Numbered from the stretch's first letter, positions 18,238-27,139 are shown. The stretch is 64,000 nt of DNA from JAMXLO01 sp963749575 (GCA_963749575.1 CAVVNM010000014.1:372001-436000), one strand, 5' to 3'. The notes: a model not told the origin generated them from the letters alone. Translations and numbers: made by a program.

Positions 18238-19092
18238 GTGCCGCTACCTTCGCCTGTCTCCGCCACCCTTCGCTTTATCGCCGCCTATCCCGCCACCACG
18301 ATCGGCGCCCTGCTGTGCGCGCTCGTGGTCGCCGGCGCTGTGCTCGCACCCTGGCTCGCGCCGTTCGATCCCAACGACCAGAACATCATCGACCGCTTGC
18401 AGCCACCTGGCGGCGACTACCTGCTCGGCACCGATTCGTTCGGCCGCGACGTGTTCTCGCGCATCCTGTGGGGCGCGCGCATCTCGCTGCTGGTGGCGGT
18501 GACCTCGATCACTGCCGCCATCATGATCGGCGGCACGATCGGCATGGTCAGCGGCTATGTCGGCGGCCACGTCGACCTGATCGTGATGCAGACGATGGAC
18601 GTGCTGCTGTCGTTCCCCAGCCTGATCCTCGGCCTGATCGTGGTGGCGCTGCTCGGCCCCGACCTGATCAACCTGGTGTTCGCCATCGCGCTCACCGCCA
18701 TCGCGCCGTTCGCCCGCATCGCGCGCGCGCCGGTGCTCAGCCTGAAGGAACGCGCCTTCATCGAGGCCGGCCGCGCGCTGGGCTTCTCCCACACGCGCAT
18801 CCTGTTCGTGCACGTGCTGCCGAACATCATGAGCGAGGTGCTGGTGATGGGCTCGCTCTGGATGGCGACCGCGGTGCGCACCGAGGCGTCGCTGTCGTTC
18901 ATCGGTCTCGGCGTGAAGCCGCCGACCGCGACCTGGGGCGGCATGATGCGCGAGGGGTTCGAGAACATCCTCGACGCGCCTTGGCTTTCGGTGTGGCCGG
19001 GTCTCGCGATCCTGGTGCTGGTACTCGGCCTCAATATGATCGGCGACGGACTGCGCGACGCGACCGATCCGCGGCTGCGGGGGGAGACATGA
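18238..19092 (+). CDS. peptide ABC transporter permease (DppC type)
   Basis: Second inner-membrane permease, 284 residues from GTG 18238. That start is preferred because the purine-rich GGGGAGGGGGAG lies just upstream. An in-frame GTG at 18163 overlaps the DppB stop, but starting there would translate the C/G-run repeat. The DppC family order is visible: N-terminal helix, DPNDQN and LLGTDSFGRDVFSRILWGARISL, then the EAA loop (EAGRALGFSHTRILFVHVLP) and the closing DGLRDATDPRLRG. It partners DppB to form the channel energised by the two ATPases of this operon. The gene is followed by an inverted repeat and the nucleotidyltransferase gene. Confidence 0.94.
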   Translation: MPLPSPVSATLRFIAAYPATTIGALLCALVVAGAVLAPWLAPFDPNDQNIIDRLQPPGGDYLLGTDSFGRDVFSRILWGARISLLVAVTSITAAIMIGGTIGMVSGYVGGHVDLIVMQTMDVLLSFPSLILGLIVVALLGPDLINLVFAIALTAIAPFARIARAPVLSLKERAFIEAGRALGFSHTRILFVHVLPNIMSEVLVMGSLWMATAVRTEASLSFIGLGVKPPTATWGGMMREGFENILDAPWLSVWPGLAILVLVLGLNMIGDGLRDATDPRLRGET

Positions 19093-19094
19093 CA

Positions 19095-19150
19095 AACCGC
19101 AGATCACGCAAATTGAATTTCATTTGCGTGCATTTGCGTGATTTGCGGTT
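19095..19150. repeat. inverted repeat of ACGCAAAT/ATTTGCGT units
   Basis: AACCGCAGATCACGCAAAT (19095-19113) matches the reverse complement of 19132-19150 at 18 of 19 positions. An extra CATTTGCGTG unit repeats inside the right half (19121-19140). It fills most of the 89-bp gap between the DppC permease and the nucleotidyltransferase. It could form a cruciform or an mRNA hairpin that tunes expression of the distal genes. Confidence 0.7.
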
Positions 19151-19181
19151 CAATTCCTTGCCATAAGGTTGACCGCAGACC

Positions 19182-19759
19182 ATGCTCAGCGATCGCCTCG
19201 AGGCTATCATTTGTGCCGACCCCGGCCTCATGCATCTGCTCGAGCGGCTGCGGTCGCTTGGCCTGCCGCAATGGCGCCTGGTCGCCGGCTGCCTGTACCA
19301 GACCGTGTGGAACGTGCTGACCGATCGCCCACGCGGCACCGGCATCAAGGACTACGACCTGATCTACTACGACGGCGAAGATCTTTCCTGGGAAGCCGAG
19401 GACGCCGTCATCCAACGCGTCACCGCCGCGGCAACGCCGACTGCGTCGGCCCGGTGGAGGTGCGCAACCAGGCGCGGGTGCATCTGTGGTTTGCCGACCG
19501 CTTCGGTTGCGCCTATCCGCAACTCGCCAGCGCCGACGAGTCACTGCGCTATTACGCCTCGATCGTGCACGCCGTCGGTGTCCGGCTGGAGGATGACGGC
19601 AGGCTGGACATCGCCGCGCCGTTCGGTCTCGACGACATGTTCGCCATGGTCATCCGGCCCAATCGCGCTCTGGCCAACGCCGCGTCGCACACCGGCAAGG
19701 CTGCGCGCGCGAAAGCGATCTGGCCGGAAGTCGTGGTGGAGGATTGGGAAGCGACGTGA
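19182..19759 (+). CDS. DUF925-type nucleotidyltransferase family protein (one -1 frame change)
   Basis: Predicted nucleotidyltransferase-fold protein of about 192 residues once one missing base near 19427 is restored (CC for CCC). The catalytic pattern is visible: AGCLYQTVWN, then KDYDLIYYDG with the paired aspartates DxD. The second half reads VEVRNQARVHLW and later APFGLDDMFAMVIRPN, as in the DUF925/NTP-transferase group of unknown substrate. It sits between the second permease and the second ATPase of a peptide importer, and its stop overlaps the ATPase start (GTGA), so it is translated with the operon. The family has no established role in transport. Whether it modifies a peptide, a nucleotide or an RNA is unknown. 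Confidence 0.8.
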
Positions 19760-20760
19760 CTTCCGTGCTGCAGGTCGATGGACTGGTCAAGCACTTCACG
19801 CTGCGCAAGGGATTTCCGCGTTCAGTCACCACCACGGTGCGCGCGGTCGATGGCATCAGCTTCGCGGTCGACGCCGGCGAAGCGTTCGGCCTGGTCGGCG
19901 AGTCCGGCTGCGGCAAGTCCACCGCGGCGCGCGCGGCATTGCGCCTGATCGAGCCGGACGCGGGCAGCGTCCGGTTCGGCGACACCGACGTGCGCGCTGC
20001 CAGCGGTGCTGCGCTGAACACGCTGCGCCGGCGCATGCAGATCGTGTTCCAGGATCCGTATTCGTCGCTGAACCCGCGTCGCAGCATCGGCCGGACGCTG
20101 GCCGAACCGCTCGCCGTGCACGGCATCGCGCGTGGTCGTGCCGGACGGGAACGCGCAGCCGAGCTACTGGCGGAGGTCGGACTGCCTGCGAGTGCACGCG
20201 ACCGCTACCCGCACGAATTCTCCGGCGGGCAGCGGCAACGCATCGGCATCGCGCGCGCGCTCGCGTTGCGGCCGGAGCTGATCGTTGCCGACGAACCGGT
20301 GTCCGCGCTGGATGTGTCGGTGCAGGCGCAGGTGCTGCTGCTGCTGAAGGAGCTGCAACGGCGCCGCGGCCTCGCGTTCGTGTTCGTCAGCCACGACCTG
20401 GGCGTGATCCGCTGGTTCTGTTCCCGCGTCGCGGTGATGTATCTGGGGCGCATCGTCGAACAGGGGCCGGTCGCACGGGTATTCGCTTCGCCGCGCCATC
20501 CCTATACGCACATGCTGCGCGACGCCTCGCCGATCCCGGATCCGGCGCAGCGCGGCGTGCTGCCGCGGGTGGTCGGCGAGATCCCGTCGGCTGCCGATCC
20601 GCCGCCGGGCTGCCACTTCCATCCACGCTGCCCGCGCGCGACGGAGTTGTGCCGCAGCACCTATCCGGAGTGGGCCGATCCGGACGGCCACGGCTTCGCC
20701 TGCCATCATCCGCTGGAGGACGATCCTTACTCACGGATGAACCCGGGTGCACACGGATGA
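19756..20760 (+). CDS. peptide ABC transporter ATP-binding protein (DppF/OppF type)
   Basis: Second ATPase of the importer, 334 residues from GTG 19756, which overlaps the previous stop by 4 bp. TTG 19744 is an alternative. Motifs: Walker A GESGCGKS, Q-loop FQDPYSSLNPR, signature FSGGQRQRIGIARAL, Walker B LIVADEPVSALD and H-loop VSHDLGV. The C-terminal family extension with clustered cysteines (CHFHPRCPRATELC) follows. The last residues (SRMNPGAHG) and the stop codon are encoded by a repeat (see 20732-20760), so the natural C-terminus may have been replaced. It abuts the convergent MFS gene with no spacer. Confidence 0.94.
   Translation: MTSVLQVDGLVKHFTLRKGFPRSVTTTVRAVDGISFAVDAGEAFGLVGESGCGKSTAARAALRLIEPDAGSVRFGDTDVRAASGAALNTLRRRMQIVFQDPYSSLNPRRSIGRTLAEPLAVHGIARGRAGRERAAELLAEVGLPASARDRYPHEFSGGQRQRIGIARALALRPELIVADEPVSALDVSVQAQVLLLLKELQRRRGLAFVFVSHDLGVIRWFCSRVAVMYLGRIVEQGPVARVFASPRHPYTHMLRDASPIPDPAQRGVLPRVVGEIPSAADPPPGCHFHPRCPRATELCRSTYPEWADPDGHGFACHHPLEDDPYSRMNPGAHG
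20732..20760. repeat. CACGGATGA direct repeat forming the end of the DppF gene
   Basis: CACGGATGA occurs at 20732-20740 and 20752-20760 with a 20-bp period. The second copy supplies the stop codon of the DppF-type gene. The unit resembles the common ACACGGATGAACACGGATGA intergenic repeats. Here it is translated as the last residues of the ATPase. Confidence 0.6.
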
Positions 20761-22149
20761 TCACACCGCGATCTGGTCGAGATCCTTGCGCGCGTGTTCC
20801 GGGCTGCAGAACCAGATGATCGCCGCCATGGTCAGCAGGATCACAGGGATCAGCAGAAACGCGGCGATGAACGACCCGGTGGTCTCGCGCAGATAGACCG
20901 AGACGTACGGCCACAGCACCGCACCGACCAGGAATGCCACCGCCCAGGAGAAGCCGTTGCCGACGCCGCGGATCCGGGTCGGGTACATCTCCGCGGTGTA
21001 GGTGGTCACCGGACCCCAGACCCCGATAAATCCCCAGGACCACGCCATGCCGAGGAGCCACAGGGCGAGCCGGTTCTCGGCGAAGATCCAGATCGTCATG
21101 AAGATTGCCGCTTCGATCAGCAGAATTGCGAAGCCGAGCCTGCGGCCGAAACGGTCGATCATCCAGCCGCCGGCCCAGAAGCCGGTGGTCGCGAACAACG
21201 CCCACGCGATGTAGAAACTGCCGTACTCGGCGGTCGTCCAATGATGCTGCTGCGCGAGGAACAGCGGCATCCACAGACCCACGGTGCTGTACGACACCAG
21301 CGCCATGCTGGCGACGAAGGTCGCCATGATTGTGTTGCGCAACAGATCGGGCAGGAACAGTTGCCGCCATCCCGGCCGCTTTGTCTTGGCGATCCATTCC
21401 TGGTCATCCTGCGACAGCGGAAGCTGCGCGGAGAGACTCTCGCCGATCCGCCGCTTGCGATCCTGTGTGCGCACCCAGTAGGGCGATTCCGGACACAGCA
21501 GCCGGACATAGATCGCCAGGAATGCGATCGCCATCGGCAGGAGGAACGCCGCCCGCCACCCCCACACCGTCACGATAAAGGTCACGATCACGCCGGCGAG
21601 CGCAGCGCCGACACCCCAGGCCGAGCGATCGAAGCTGAGCACGAGGCCGCGCAGCCGGGCCGGCCAGGTTTCCGCGACCAGCATGGAGCCGACCGCCCAC
21701 TCGCCGTTCAGTGCGAAGCGCACGATGGTGTAGGCGGCGACGAAGCTGCCCCAGGTCGGTGACAGCGCGACCAGCGGCATCGCCAGCGAGAACACCGCGA
21801 TGTTGATCGCCAGGATATTGCGCCGGCCGAACCGATCGGCCAGCCATGGCCACAGATACAGACCGATGATGCTGATCAGCGCCGAGAGCTGCACACCGTT
21901 GCGGTAGGTGCCGAGACTGATGGCGAAGTCGTGCATCAGCAGCGGGGCCACCAGTGCCAGGATCGCGCCGTCCATGCCGTCGAAACCCCAGCCGAGACCG
22001 TTGGCCCAGGCGATGTGCCAATGCGTCGCGGTGATCCGGCTGGAGCCGGCGACGTTGCGGTAGTTACGCGAGCGGAGGTGGTCCGCCTCCAGCGGACCGG
22101 CAAGTTCGACGGTGCCCGCGACCGCCGCGGTGGCCAGGACGTCTCCCAT
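20761..22149 (-). CDS. MFS transporter (sugar/aromatic-acid symporter-like)
   Basis: Major facilitator of 462 residues with twelve likely helices. The inner-membrane protein is a proton- or ion-coupled importer or exporter. The loop 2-3 signature is present (WLADRFGRRN) and repeats in the second half (GGWMIDRFGRRLGF), and GEWAVGSMLVAETWP fits the sialate/aromatic acid:H+ symporter-like branch. Between helices 6 and 7 lies a charged cytoplasmic loop (RTQDRKRRIGES). GGGAGA precedes the start. The substrate is unknown: the neighbour on one side is the peptide importer and on the other a redox pair, and neither defines it. It is convergent with the DppF-type gene. Confidence 0.9.
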   Translation of the reverse strand: MGDVLATAAVAGTVELAGPLEADHLRSRNYRNVAGSSRITATHWHIAWANGLGWGFDGMDGAILALVAPLLMHDFAISLGTYRNGVQLSALISIIGLYLWPWLADRFGRRNILAINIAVFSLAMPLVALSPTWGSFVAAYTIVRFALNGEWAVGSMLVAETWPARLRGLVLSFDRSAWGVGAALAGVIVTFIVTVWGWRAAFLLPMAIAFLAIYVRLLCPESPYWVRTQDRKRRIGESLSAQLPLSQDDQEWIAKTKRPGWRQLFLPDLLRNTIMATFVASMALVSYSTVGLWMPLFLAQQHHWTTAEYGSFYIAWALFATTGFWAGGWMIDRFGRRLGFAILLIEAAIFMTIWIFAENRLALWLLGMAWSWGFIGVWGPVTTYTAEMYPTRIRGVGNGFSWAVAFLVGAVLWPYVSVYLRETTGSFIAAFLLIPVILLTMAAIIWFCSPEHARKDLDQIAV

Positions 22150-22323
22150 CGTCGCGATCTCCCGTTCCTGGGGCTGGCCCGACAGGTGCGCAGCCGGTTT
22201 GGGTAGAGATCCGTTGTTGCCGGCATCTAGCGCGCGTTACGCCCCGGTAGGCAAGCCTACCGATGGGCATGGAACGGAAAATCGCCGTGAGAAATGTGTC
22301 AGATCAGCCGGCTCGCGCCGATT

Positions 22324-22887
22324 TCACTCGGCGGGCGCGACCACGTCGTGGGTCGGCACGGGGGCCATCGTCTCGAATACGCCATCGCGTCGGACCAGTG
22401 CATGAAACAGCGCCGCCGCGGCATGCAACAGGATCAGGGCAAAGAACAGGAAAGCCAGGTAGAAATGCGCACTCCAGAGCAGCGCATGCAGAGTGTCGCT
22501 CTGCGGGAGGATCGCCGGAAGGCGCACGCCCGCGAGCAGCACGACGGGATAGGCAGCCGCCGACAGCATCCCCCAGCCGATCAGCGGCATGCCGATCATC
22601 AGGGCGTAGAGCGCGTAATGCGACAGGTGGGCCGCAAGCTTCATCGGCTCGGGCAGGTCAGCCGGCAACGGCGGCGCACCATCGCGCAGGCGCACCATCA
22701 GGCGGACCAGGGCGAGCAGCAGAATGGCAATCCCGAGCGACTTGTGGATGGAAACCAGCTGGAGATATTTCGGCATGACGGTAGACACCATGCCCACGCC
22801 GATGAACAGCATGGCCAGGATGCAGACCGCCATAAGCCAGTGCAGCAGGCGCTGGCGCGGGGTGAAGCGTTGGCGGCTGCCGATCAT
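22324..22887 (-). CDS. cytochrome b561-type membrane protein
   Basis: Di-heme cytochrome b of 187 residues with four membrane helices. It carries electrons between the quinone pool and a periplasmic partner. Candidate heme ligands are His16 (LLHW), His48 (SIHKS), His141 and His155, spaced as in the CybB family. It overlaps the stop of the upstream catalase-like gene by 4 bp (ATGA), so the two are translationally coupled. Such b561/catalase-like pairs occur in many proteobacteria and are thought to form a membrane peroxide-reducing unit. That role is an inference from the pairing and is not proven by this sequence. Confidence 0.88.
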   Translation of the reverse strand: MIGSRQRFTPRQRLLHWLMAVCILAMLFIGVGMVSTVMPKYLQLVSIHKSLGIAILLLALVRLMVRLRDGAPPLPADLPEPMKLAAHLSHYALYALMIGMPLIGWGMLSAAAYPVVLLAGVRLPAILPQSDTLHALLWSAHFYLAFLFFALILLHAAAALFHALVRRDGVFETMAPVPTHDVVAPAE

Positions 22888-23942
22888 GGCTTGGCGTCCG
22901 TTGCGGTTCGCGGATAGTCCTTGGTCTCCGCCGTGCGACGGTCGTATGACTTCGCGTAGGCGGCTGAGCGTGCGGCAGGGAACGGGTCGTCCGACGTCCG
23001 TATTCCAGAAGGCAGCACCGTCGGATCAAAGTTGATATCGCGACACGGGCCGTCCCGCTCGGCTTGGATCTGCTGCACGAGCAGCGTGCCAACCTCGACG
23101 GTGCGGCGGTCTTCCGGCCAGGCCTTGCTCGGGTCGGCAGTGGGATCGCCCGGATTGGCAATGGTCACCACCATGGTCCAGCGCAGCGGACCGCCGCCGA
23201 CCCGCTTGGTGATTTCCTGTTCGAGGAAGTCGGGGCCACGCTTCGATAGTTCATCGGGCGATACTGCGACAGGTGGCACTGCCGGCAGCAGTGACCAGCG
23301 CACCGTATGCTCCGCCTCGGAAGCGTCGATGAAGACGAAGCTGTTGAGACTGTTGTAGCGTTGTTCCGCATAGCTGCCGGTCCAGGGTGCACTGTTGGCC
23401 CAGGCGCCGAATGCCGCGATCTCCGGATGCGCGGCAGCGAATGCCTTGATCGCGTCCGGGTCCTTGCTCGCCGAGGCCAGCAACAGCTGGTAGAAGGCCT
23501 GCGGTGTCGCCACCGGAAAGAATGGTGGATCGATCATGGCGCTGCGCCATTGCTGCCCGTCCGGCGTCGAGATGCGCAGTCCCAGGCCGCGCACCCGAAC
23601 TGTCGCATCGGGTGCGTTCGGATCGGGAGTGCCGAGATTGAAGCGTCCGACGACAGGATACTGACCGCGGATAAAAACCTGAGCATATGAGAGTGCCGAA
23701 CCGGCCCCGTTCGCTTCGAATGTGCCGGTAAAGCAGATGCCCTTCGCATGGTTCTTGCGATGGCCGAGCGGCTCACCCGTGGGCGGCGTGAACGCATCCA
23801 CCAGCTTGTCGGGTGTGAGGCGCTGCGGCGAGAACCATCCCGCCGTGTAGGCGAAGGCTGCGGCTCCGCCGGCGATGACGACAGCGATCAGCACCAGCGA
23901 TCCAAACACGGAACGCGAGAGCGATCGGCGCGGCTGGGCCAT
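22884..23942 (-). CDS. membrane-anchored catalase-family peroxidase (SrpA-like)
   Basis: Heme protein of the catalase fold, 352 residues, shorter than true catalases. An N-terminal helix at about 12-34 (FGSLVLIAVVIAGGAAAFAY) anchors it or exports it. The distal catalytic His lies in KNHAKGICFTGTF. The proximal Tyr is probably in RSAAYAKSYDRR near the C-terminus. The DPTVLPSGIRTSDDP segment is typical of the SrpA-like group. GAGG precedes the start at 23942. Together with the overlapping cytochrome b561 it probably reduces peroxide or an organic substrate at the outer face of the inner membrane. The region upstream (23943-24271) has no gene and separates it from divergent ileS. Confidence 0.87.
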   Translation of the reverse strand: MAQPRRSLSRSVFGSLVLIAVVIAGGAAAFAYTAGWFSPQRLTPDKLVDAFTPPTGEPLGHRKNHAKGICFTGTFEANGAGSALSYAQVFIRGQYPVVGRFNLGTPDPNAPDATVRVRGLGLRISTPDGQQWRSAMIDPPFFPVATPQAFYQLLLASASKDPDAIKAFAAAHPEIAAFGAWANSAPWTGSYAEQRYNSLNSFVFIDASEAEHTVRWSLLPAVPPVAVSPDELSKRGPDFLEQEITKRVGGGPLRWTMVVTIANPGDPTADPSKAWPEDRRTVEVGTLLVQQIQAERDGPCRDINFDPTVLPSGIRTSDDPFPAARSAAYAKSYDRRTAETKDYPRTATDAKP

Positions 23943-24026
23943 TCGAACCTCACTGATATGCGGACCGCTTTCGCCCCAACCAACCATTCCTGTGCGTCGC
24001 GACCGGGCGCCAACGAGATCAGATTT

Positions 24027-24062
24027 AGCGGCGTTACCCAGATTCAGCGGCGTTACCCAGAT
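24027..24062. repeat. 17-bp direct repeat in the ileS upstream region
   Basis: AGCGGCGTTACCCAGAT is repeated exactly at 24027-24043 and 24046-24062, a 19-bp period. It lies about 60 bp upstream of the -35 of the promoter for ileS and about 85 bp from the catalase-like gene start. A period near two helical turns would suit paired binding of a regulator to one face of the DNA. Confidence 0.8.
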
Positions 24063-24122
24063 GAACCGTGAAGGTCGGATGCTGAGGAAATACTATCGTT
24101 ACGTCCGAGCCGTCGCAATGGC

Positions 24123-24151
24123 TTGACCCGTTTTGGCGCGCTCCCCATAGT
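24123..24151 (+). promoter_or_regulatory. sigma-70-like promoter upstream of ileS
   Basis: TTGACC (24123-24128), a 17-bp spacer and CATAGT (24146-24151) form a near-consensus promoter on the plus strand, 120 bp before the ileS ATG. The leader between holds GC-rich sequence. No T-box-like or other known leader was recognised. Confidence 0.6.
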
Positions 24152-24271
24152 CCGCCCCATGGCCCAGGTGTATAGGCAGGCGCGAATTACCGGCCCGGCG
24201 GCTCGCTGAGCCCCGGGATTATCGCGACGCCCCGCCCACCCCTGAAGCGGCACCGGCCGCCCGGACACGCC

Positions 24272-27085
24272 ATGAACGACGCCCCCGCCGATCCCGCCCA
24301 ACGCGACTACCGCGACACCGTGTTCCTGCCGCAGACCTCGTTCCCGATGCGTGGCGATCTGCCGAAGCGGGAGCCGCAGATCCTCGCCCGCTGGGACCAG
24401 ATGGACCTGTGGTCCCGCCTCCGCGCTGCGTCACGCGGGCGGGAAAAATTCATTCTGCACGACGGCCCGCCGTACGCGAACGGCAACATCCATATCGGCA
24501 CCGCGCTGAACAAGATCCACAAGGACGTCATCAACCGCACCCGCCAGATGGCCGGCTACGACGCGGACTACGTGCCCGGCTGGGACTGCCACGGCCTGCC
24601 GATCGAGTGGAAGATCGAGGAGCAGTATCGCGAGGCGAAGAAGGACAAGGACGCCGTCCCGGTGCTGCAGTTCCGCGCCGAATGCCGCGCCTACGCGGAG
24701 CACTGGCTGGACGTGCAGATGGCCGAGTTCCGGCGCCTCGGCGTCGAGGGCGCCTGGCGTGAGCGCTATGCCACCATGGACCACGGCTCGGAGGCCGCGA
24801 TCGCGGCGGAGATCTGCAAGTTCCTGCTGAACGGCGCGCTGTACCGTGGACTGCGTCCGGTGATGTGGTCGGCGGTGGAAAAGACCGCACTTGCCGAGGC
24901 GGAGATCGAGTATCACGACCACACCTCGACAACGATCTGGGTGCGGTTCCCGCTGCTGTCGGCGCCGGCCCACGACCTCGTCGGTGCGTCGGTGGTGATC
25001 TGGACCACGACGCCCTGGACGATGCCGGGCAATCGCGCGATCGCGGCTGGTGCCGCGTTCGATTACGCGCTGGTGCATGTGGACAGCGTCGAGCCGAACG
25101 CGCTGGCGCGCGCGGGCGAGAAGTTGCTGGTGGCGCTCGATCTGCTGCCGCAGTTCTGCCAGGACGTCGGGATCGCGACGCATCACATCCAGCGCGTGCT
25201 GAAGGGCGCCGACACCGCCGGCGCGATCGCCGCCCATCCGCTGCGCGGCCGCGGCTACGACTACGACGTGCCGGTGCTGTTGAGTGGTCACGTCACCACC
25301 GAGGCCGGCACCGGCTTCGTGCACATCGCACCCGGCCACGGCGAGGAGGACTTCGATCTCGGACAGCAATACGGACTGGAGGTTCCCGACACCGTCGGCC
25401 CCGACGGCACGTTCAACGCCTGGGTGCCGCGGTTCGCCGGCGTGCATGTCTACAAGGCGGCCGAACCGGTCTGCGCCGCGCTGCTCGAGGCCGGCGGGCT
25501 GCTGGCGCGCGGCAAGCTGGTGCACTCCTATCCGCATTCCTGGCGCTCCAGGGCGCCGCTGATCTTCCGCGCCACGCCGCAGTGGTTCATCCGGCTCAAC
25601 GGACCGGAACGCATCCGCGACAAGGCGCTGGAGGAAATCGCCAAGACGCACTTCGTGCCCGAGCAAGGGCGCAACCGGCTGGCGAGCATGGTGGCGGCGC
25701 GGCCGTCCTGGTGCATCAGCCGGCAACGTGCCTGGGGCGTGCCGATCACGGTATTCGTCGACCGGCGCACCAACGAGCCGTTGCGCGACGAGGCGGTGGT
25801 CACGCGCATCATCGAGGCGTTCCGGACCGAGGGCGCCGATAGCTGGTACTCGTCGCCACCGTCGCGCTTTCTCGGCAACGACCGGAACCCGGACGACTAC
25901 GAGCAGGTGATGGACATCGTCGATGTCTGGTTCGAGGCCGGCTCGACCCACGCTTTCGTCCTTGAAGCGCGCGGCATGCCCTGGCCGGCGGACCTGTATC
26001 TCGAAGGCTCCGACCAGCATCGCGGCTGGTTCCAGTCGTCATTGCTGGAGGCTGTCGGCACGCGCGGCGCGGCGCCATTCAAGGCGGTGCTGACCGACGG
26101 CTTCGTGATGGACGAGCAGGGACGCAAGATGTCGAAGTCCCTGGGCAACGTCACCGCGCCGCAGGAGGTCGCCGATAAGTACGGCGTCGATATTCTTCGC
26201 CTTTGGGTGATGATGTCCGATACGTCGGAAGACCTGCGCATCGGCCCGGAGATCCTGAAGCAGCAGGTGGAACTGTATCGCCGCCTGCGCAACACGCTGC
26301 GCTGGCTGCTGGGCAGCCTCGCCGGCTTCAGCGACGCGGAACGCGTGGACTACGTGGACATGCCGGAACTGGACAAGTGGGTGCTGCACCGACTGGCGGA
26401 ACTCGATGCGCGCGTTCGTGGCGCGGTACAGAGCTACGACTGGACCGGTGTGTACCCCGAGCTGCACAATTTCTGCGCCACCGACCTGTCGGCATTCTAC
26501 TTCGACGTGCGCAAGGACGCGATCTACTGCGACCGTCCCGACTCGCTGCGACGCCGCGCCGCGCGCACCGTGCTGGACCATCTGCATCGCTGCCTGACCA
26601 CCTGGCTCGCGCCGGTGCTGTGCTTCACCGCCGAGGAGGCGTGGTGCGCGCGGTTCGGCGAACCGGACAGCGTACATCTGCAACTATTCCAGGAGGTGCC
26701 GGCCGAGTGGCGAGACGATGCGCTGGCCGCGCGGTGGGAGACGATACGCGCGGTTCGGCGCCGGATCACCACGGCAATCGAGAACGAGCGCGCCGACGGC
26801 AAAATTGGTTCATCATTGCAGGCAGCGGTAGCGGTGCCACTGATGTCCGGAGAAGCTGGCCTGCTCGATGCCTCCGAATGGGCAGAGATTGCCATTGTGT
26901 CCGCGGTGGAACTCGATCCGAAGATGGGTCGCCCGCTGGTTCAGGTGAGACAGGCCCCGGGGAGCAAGTGTGCGCGTTGCTGGCGCGTCCTGACGGAGGT
27001 GGGCAATCATCCAGATCATCCGGCGCTGTGCGATCGTTGCGCCGATGCCGTCGAATCGGGGCTGGTCTGTCGTCCCGCCGCGTGA
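24272..27085 (+). CDS. ileS: isoleucyl-tRNA synthetase
   Basis: Charges tRNA-Ile in the cytoplasm. The class Ia enzyme has 937 residues, the usual length. The HIGH-type motif is His74-Ile-Gly-Thr within ANGNIHIGT. The CP1 editing region is present (VIWTTTPWTMPGNRAI). KMSKS is at 619-623. The C-terminal zinc site has Cys900/Cys903 and Cys920/Cys923 (CARC and CDRC), the bacterial type. The frame is intact. lspA follows after 54 bp, the conserved ileS-lspA order, and the whole block is driven by the promoter at 24123-24151. Confidence 0.97.
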   Translation: MNDAPADPAQRDYRDTVFLPQTSFPMRGDLPKREPQILARWDQMDLWSRLRAASRGREKFILHDGPPYANGNIHIGTALNKIHKDVINRTRQMAGYDADYVPGWDCHGLPIEWKIEEQYREAKKDKDAVPVLQFRAECRAYAEHWLDVQMAEFRRLGVEGAWRERYATMDHGSEAAIAAEICKFLLNGALYRGLRPVMWSAVEKTALAEAEIEYHDHTSTTIWVRFPLLSAPAHDLVGASVVIWTTTPWTMPGNRAIAAGAAFDYALVHVDSVEPNALARAGEKLLVALDLLPQFCQDVGIATHHIQRVLKGADTAGAIAAHPLRGRGYDYDVPVLLSGHVTTEAGTGFVHIAPGHGEEDFDLGQQYGLEVPDTVGPDGTFNAWVPRFAGVHVYKAAEPVCAALLEAGGLLARGKLVHSYPHSWRSRAPLIFRATPQWFIRLNGPERIRDKALEEIAKTHFVPEQGRNRLASMVAARPSWCISRQRAWGVPITVFVDRRTNEPLRDEAVVTRIIEAFRTEGADSWYSSPPSRFLGNDRNPDDYEQVMDIVDVWFEAGSTHAFVLEARGMPWPADLYLEGSDQHRGWFQSSLLEAVGTRGAAPFKAVLTDGFVMDEQGRKMSKSLGNVTAPQEVADKYGVDILRLWVMMSDTSEDLRIGPEILKQQVELYRRLRNTLRWLLGSLAGFSDAERVDYVDMPELDKWVLHRLAELDARVRGAVQSYDWTGVYPELHNFCATDLSAFYFDVRKDAIYCDRPDSLRRRAARTVLDHLHRCLTTWLAPVLCFTAEEAWCARFGEPDSVHLQLFQEVPAEWRDDALAARWETIRAVRRRITTAIENERADGKIGSSLQAAVAVPLMSGEAGLLDASEWAEIAIVSAVELDPKMGRPLVQVRQAPGSKCARCWRVLTEVGNHPDHPALCDRCADAVESGLVCRPAA

Positions 27086-27139
27086 TGTTGCCTGGCCGAC
27101 GGCAGCGCTCCCCAACGGCGTGGCGTGCGAAGCCCTGGT

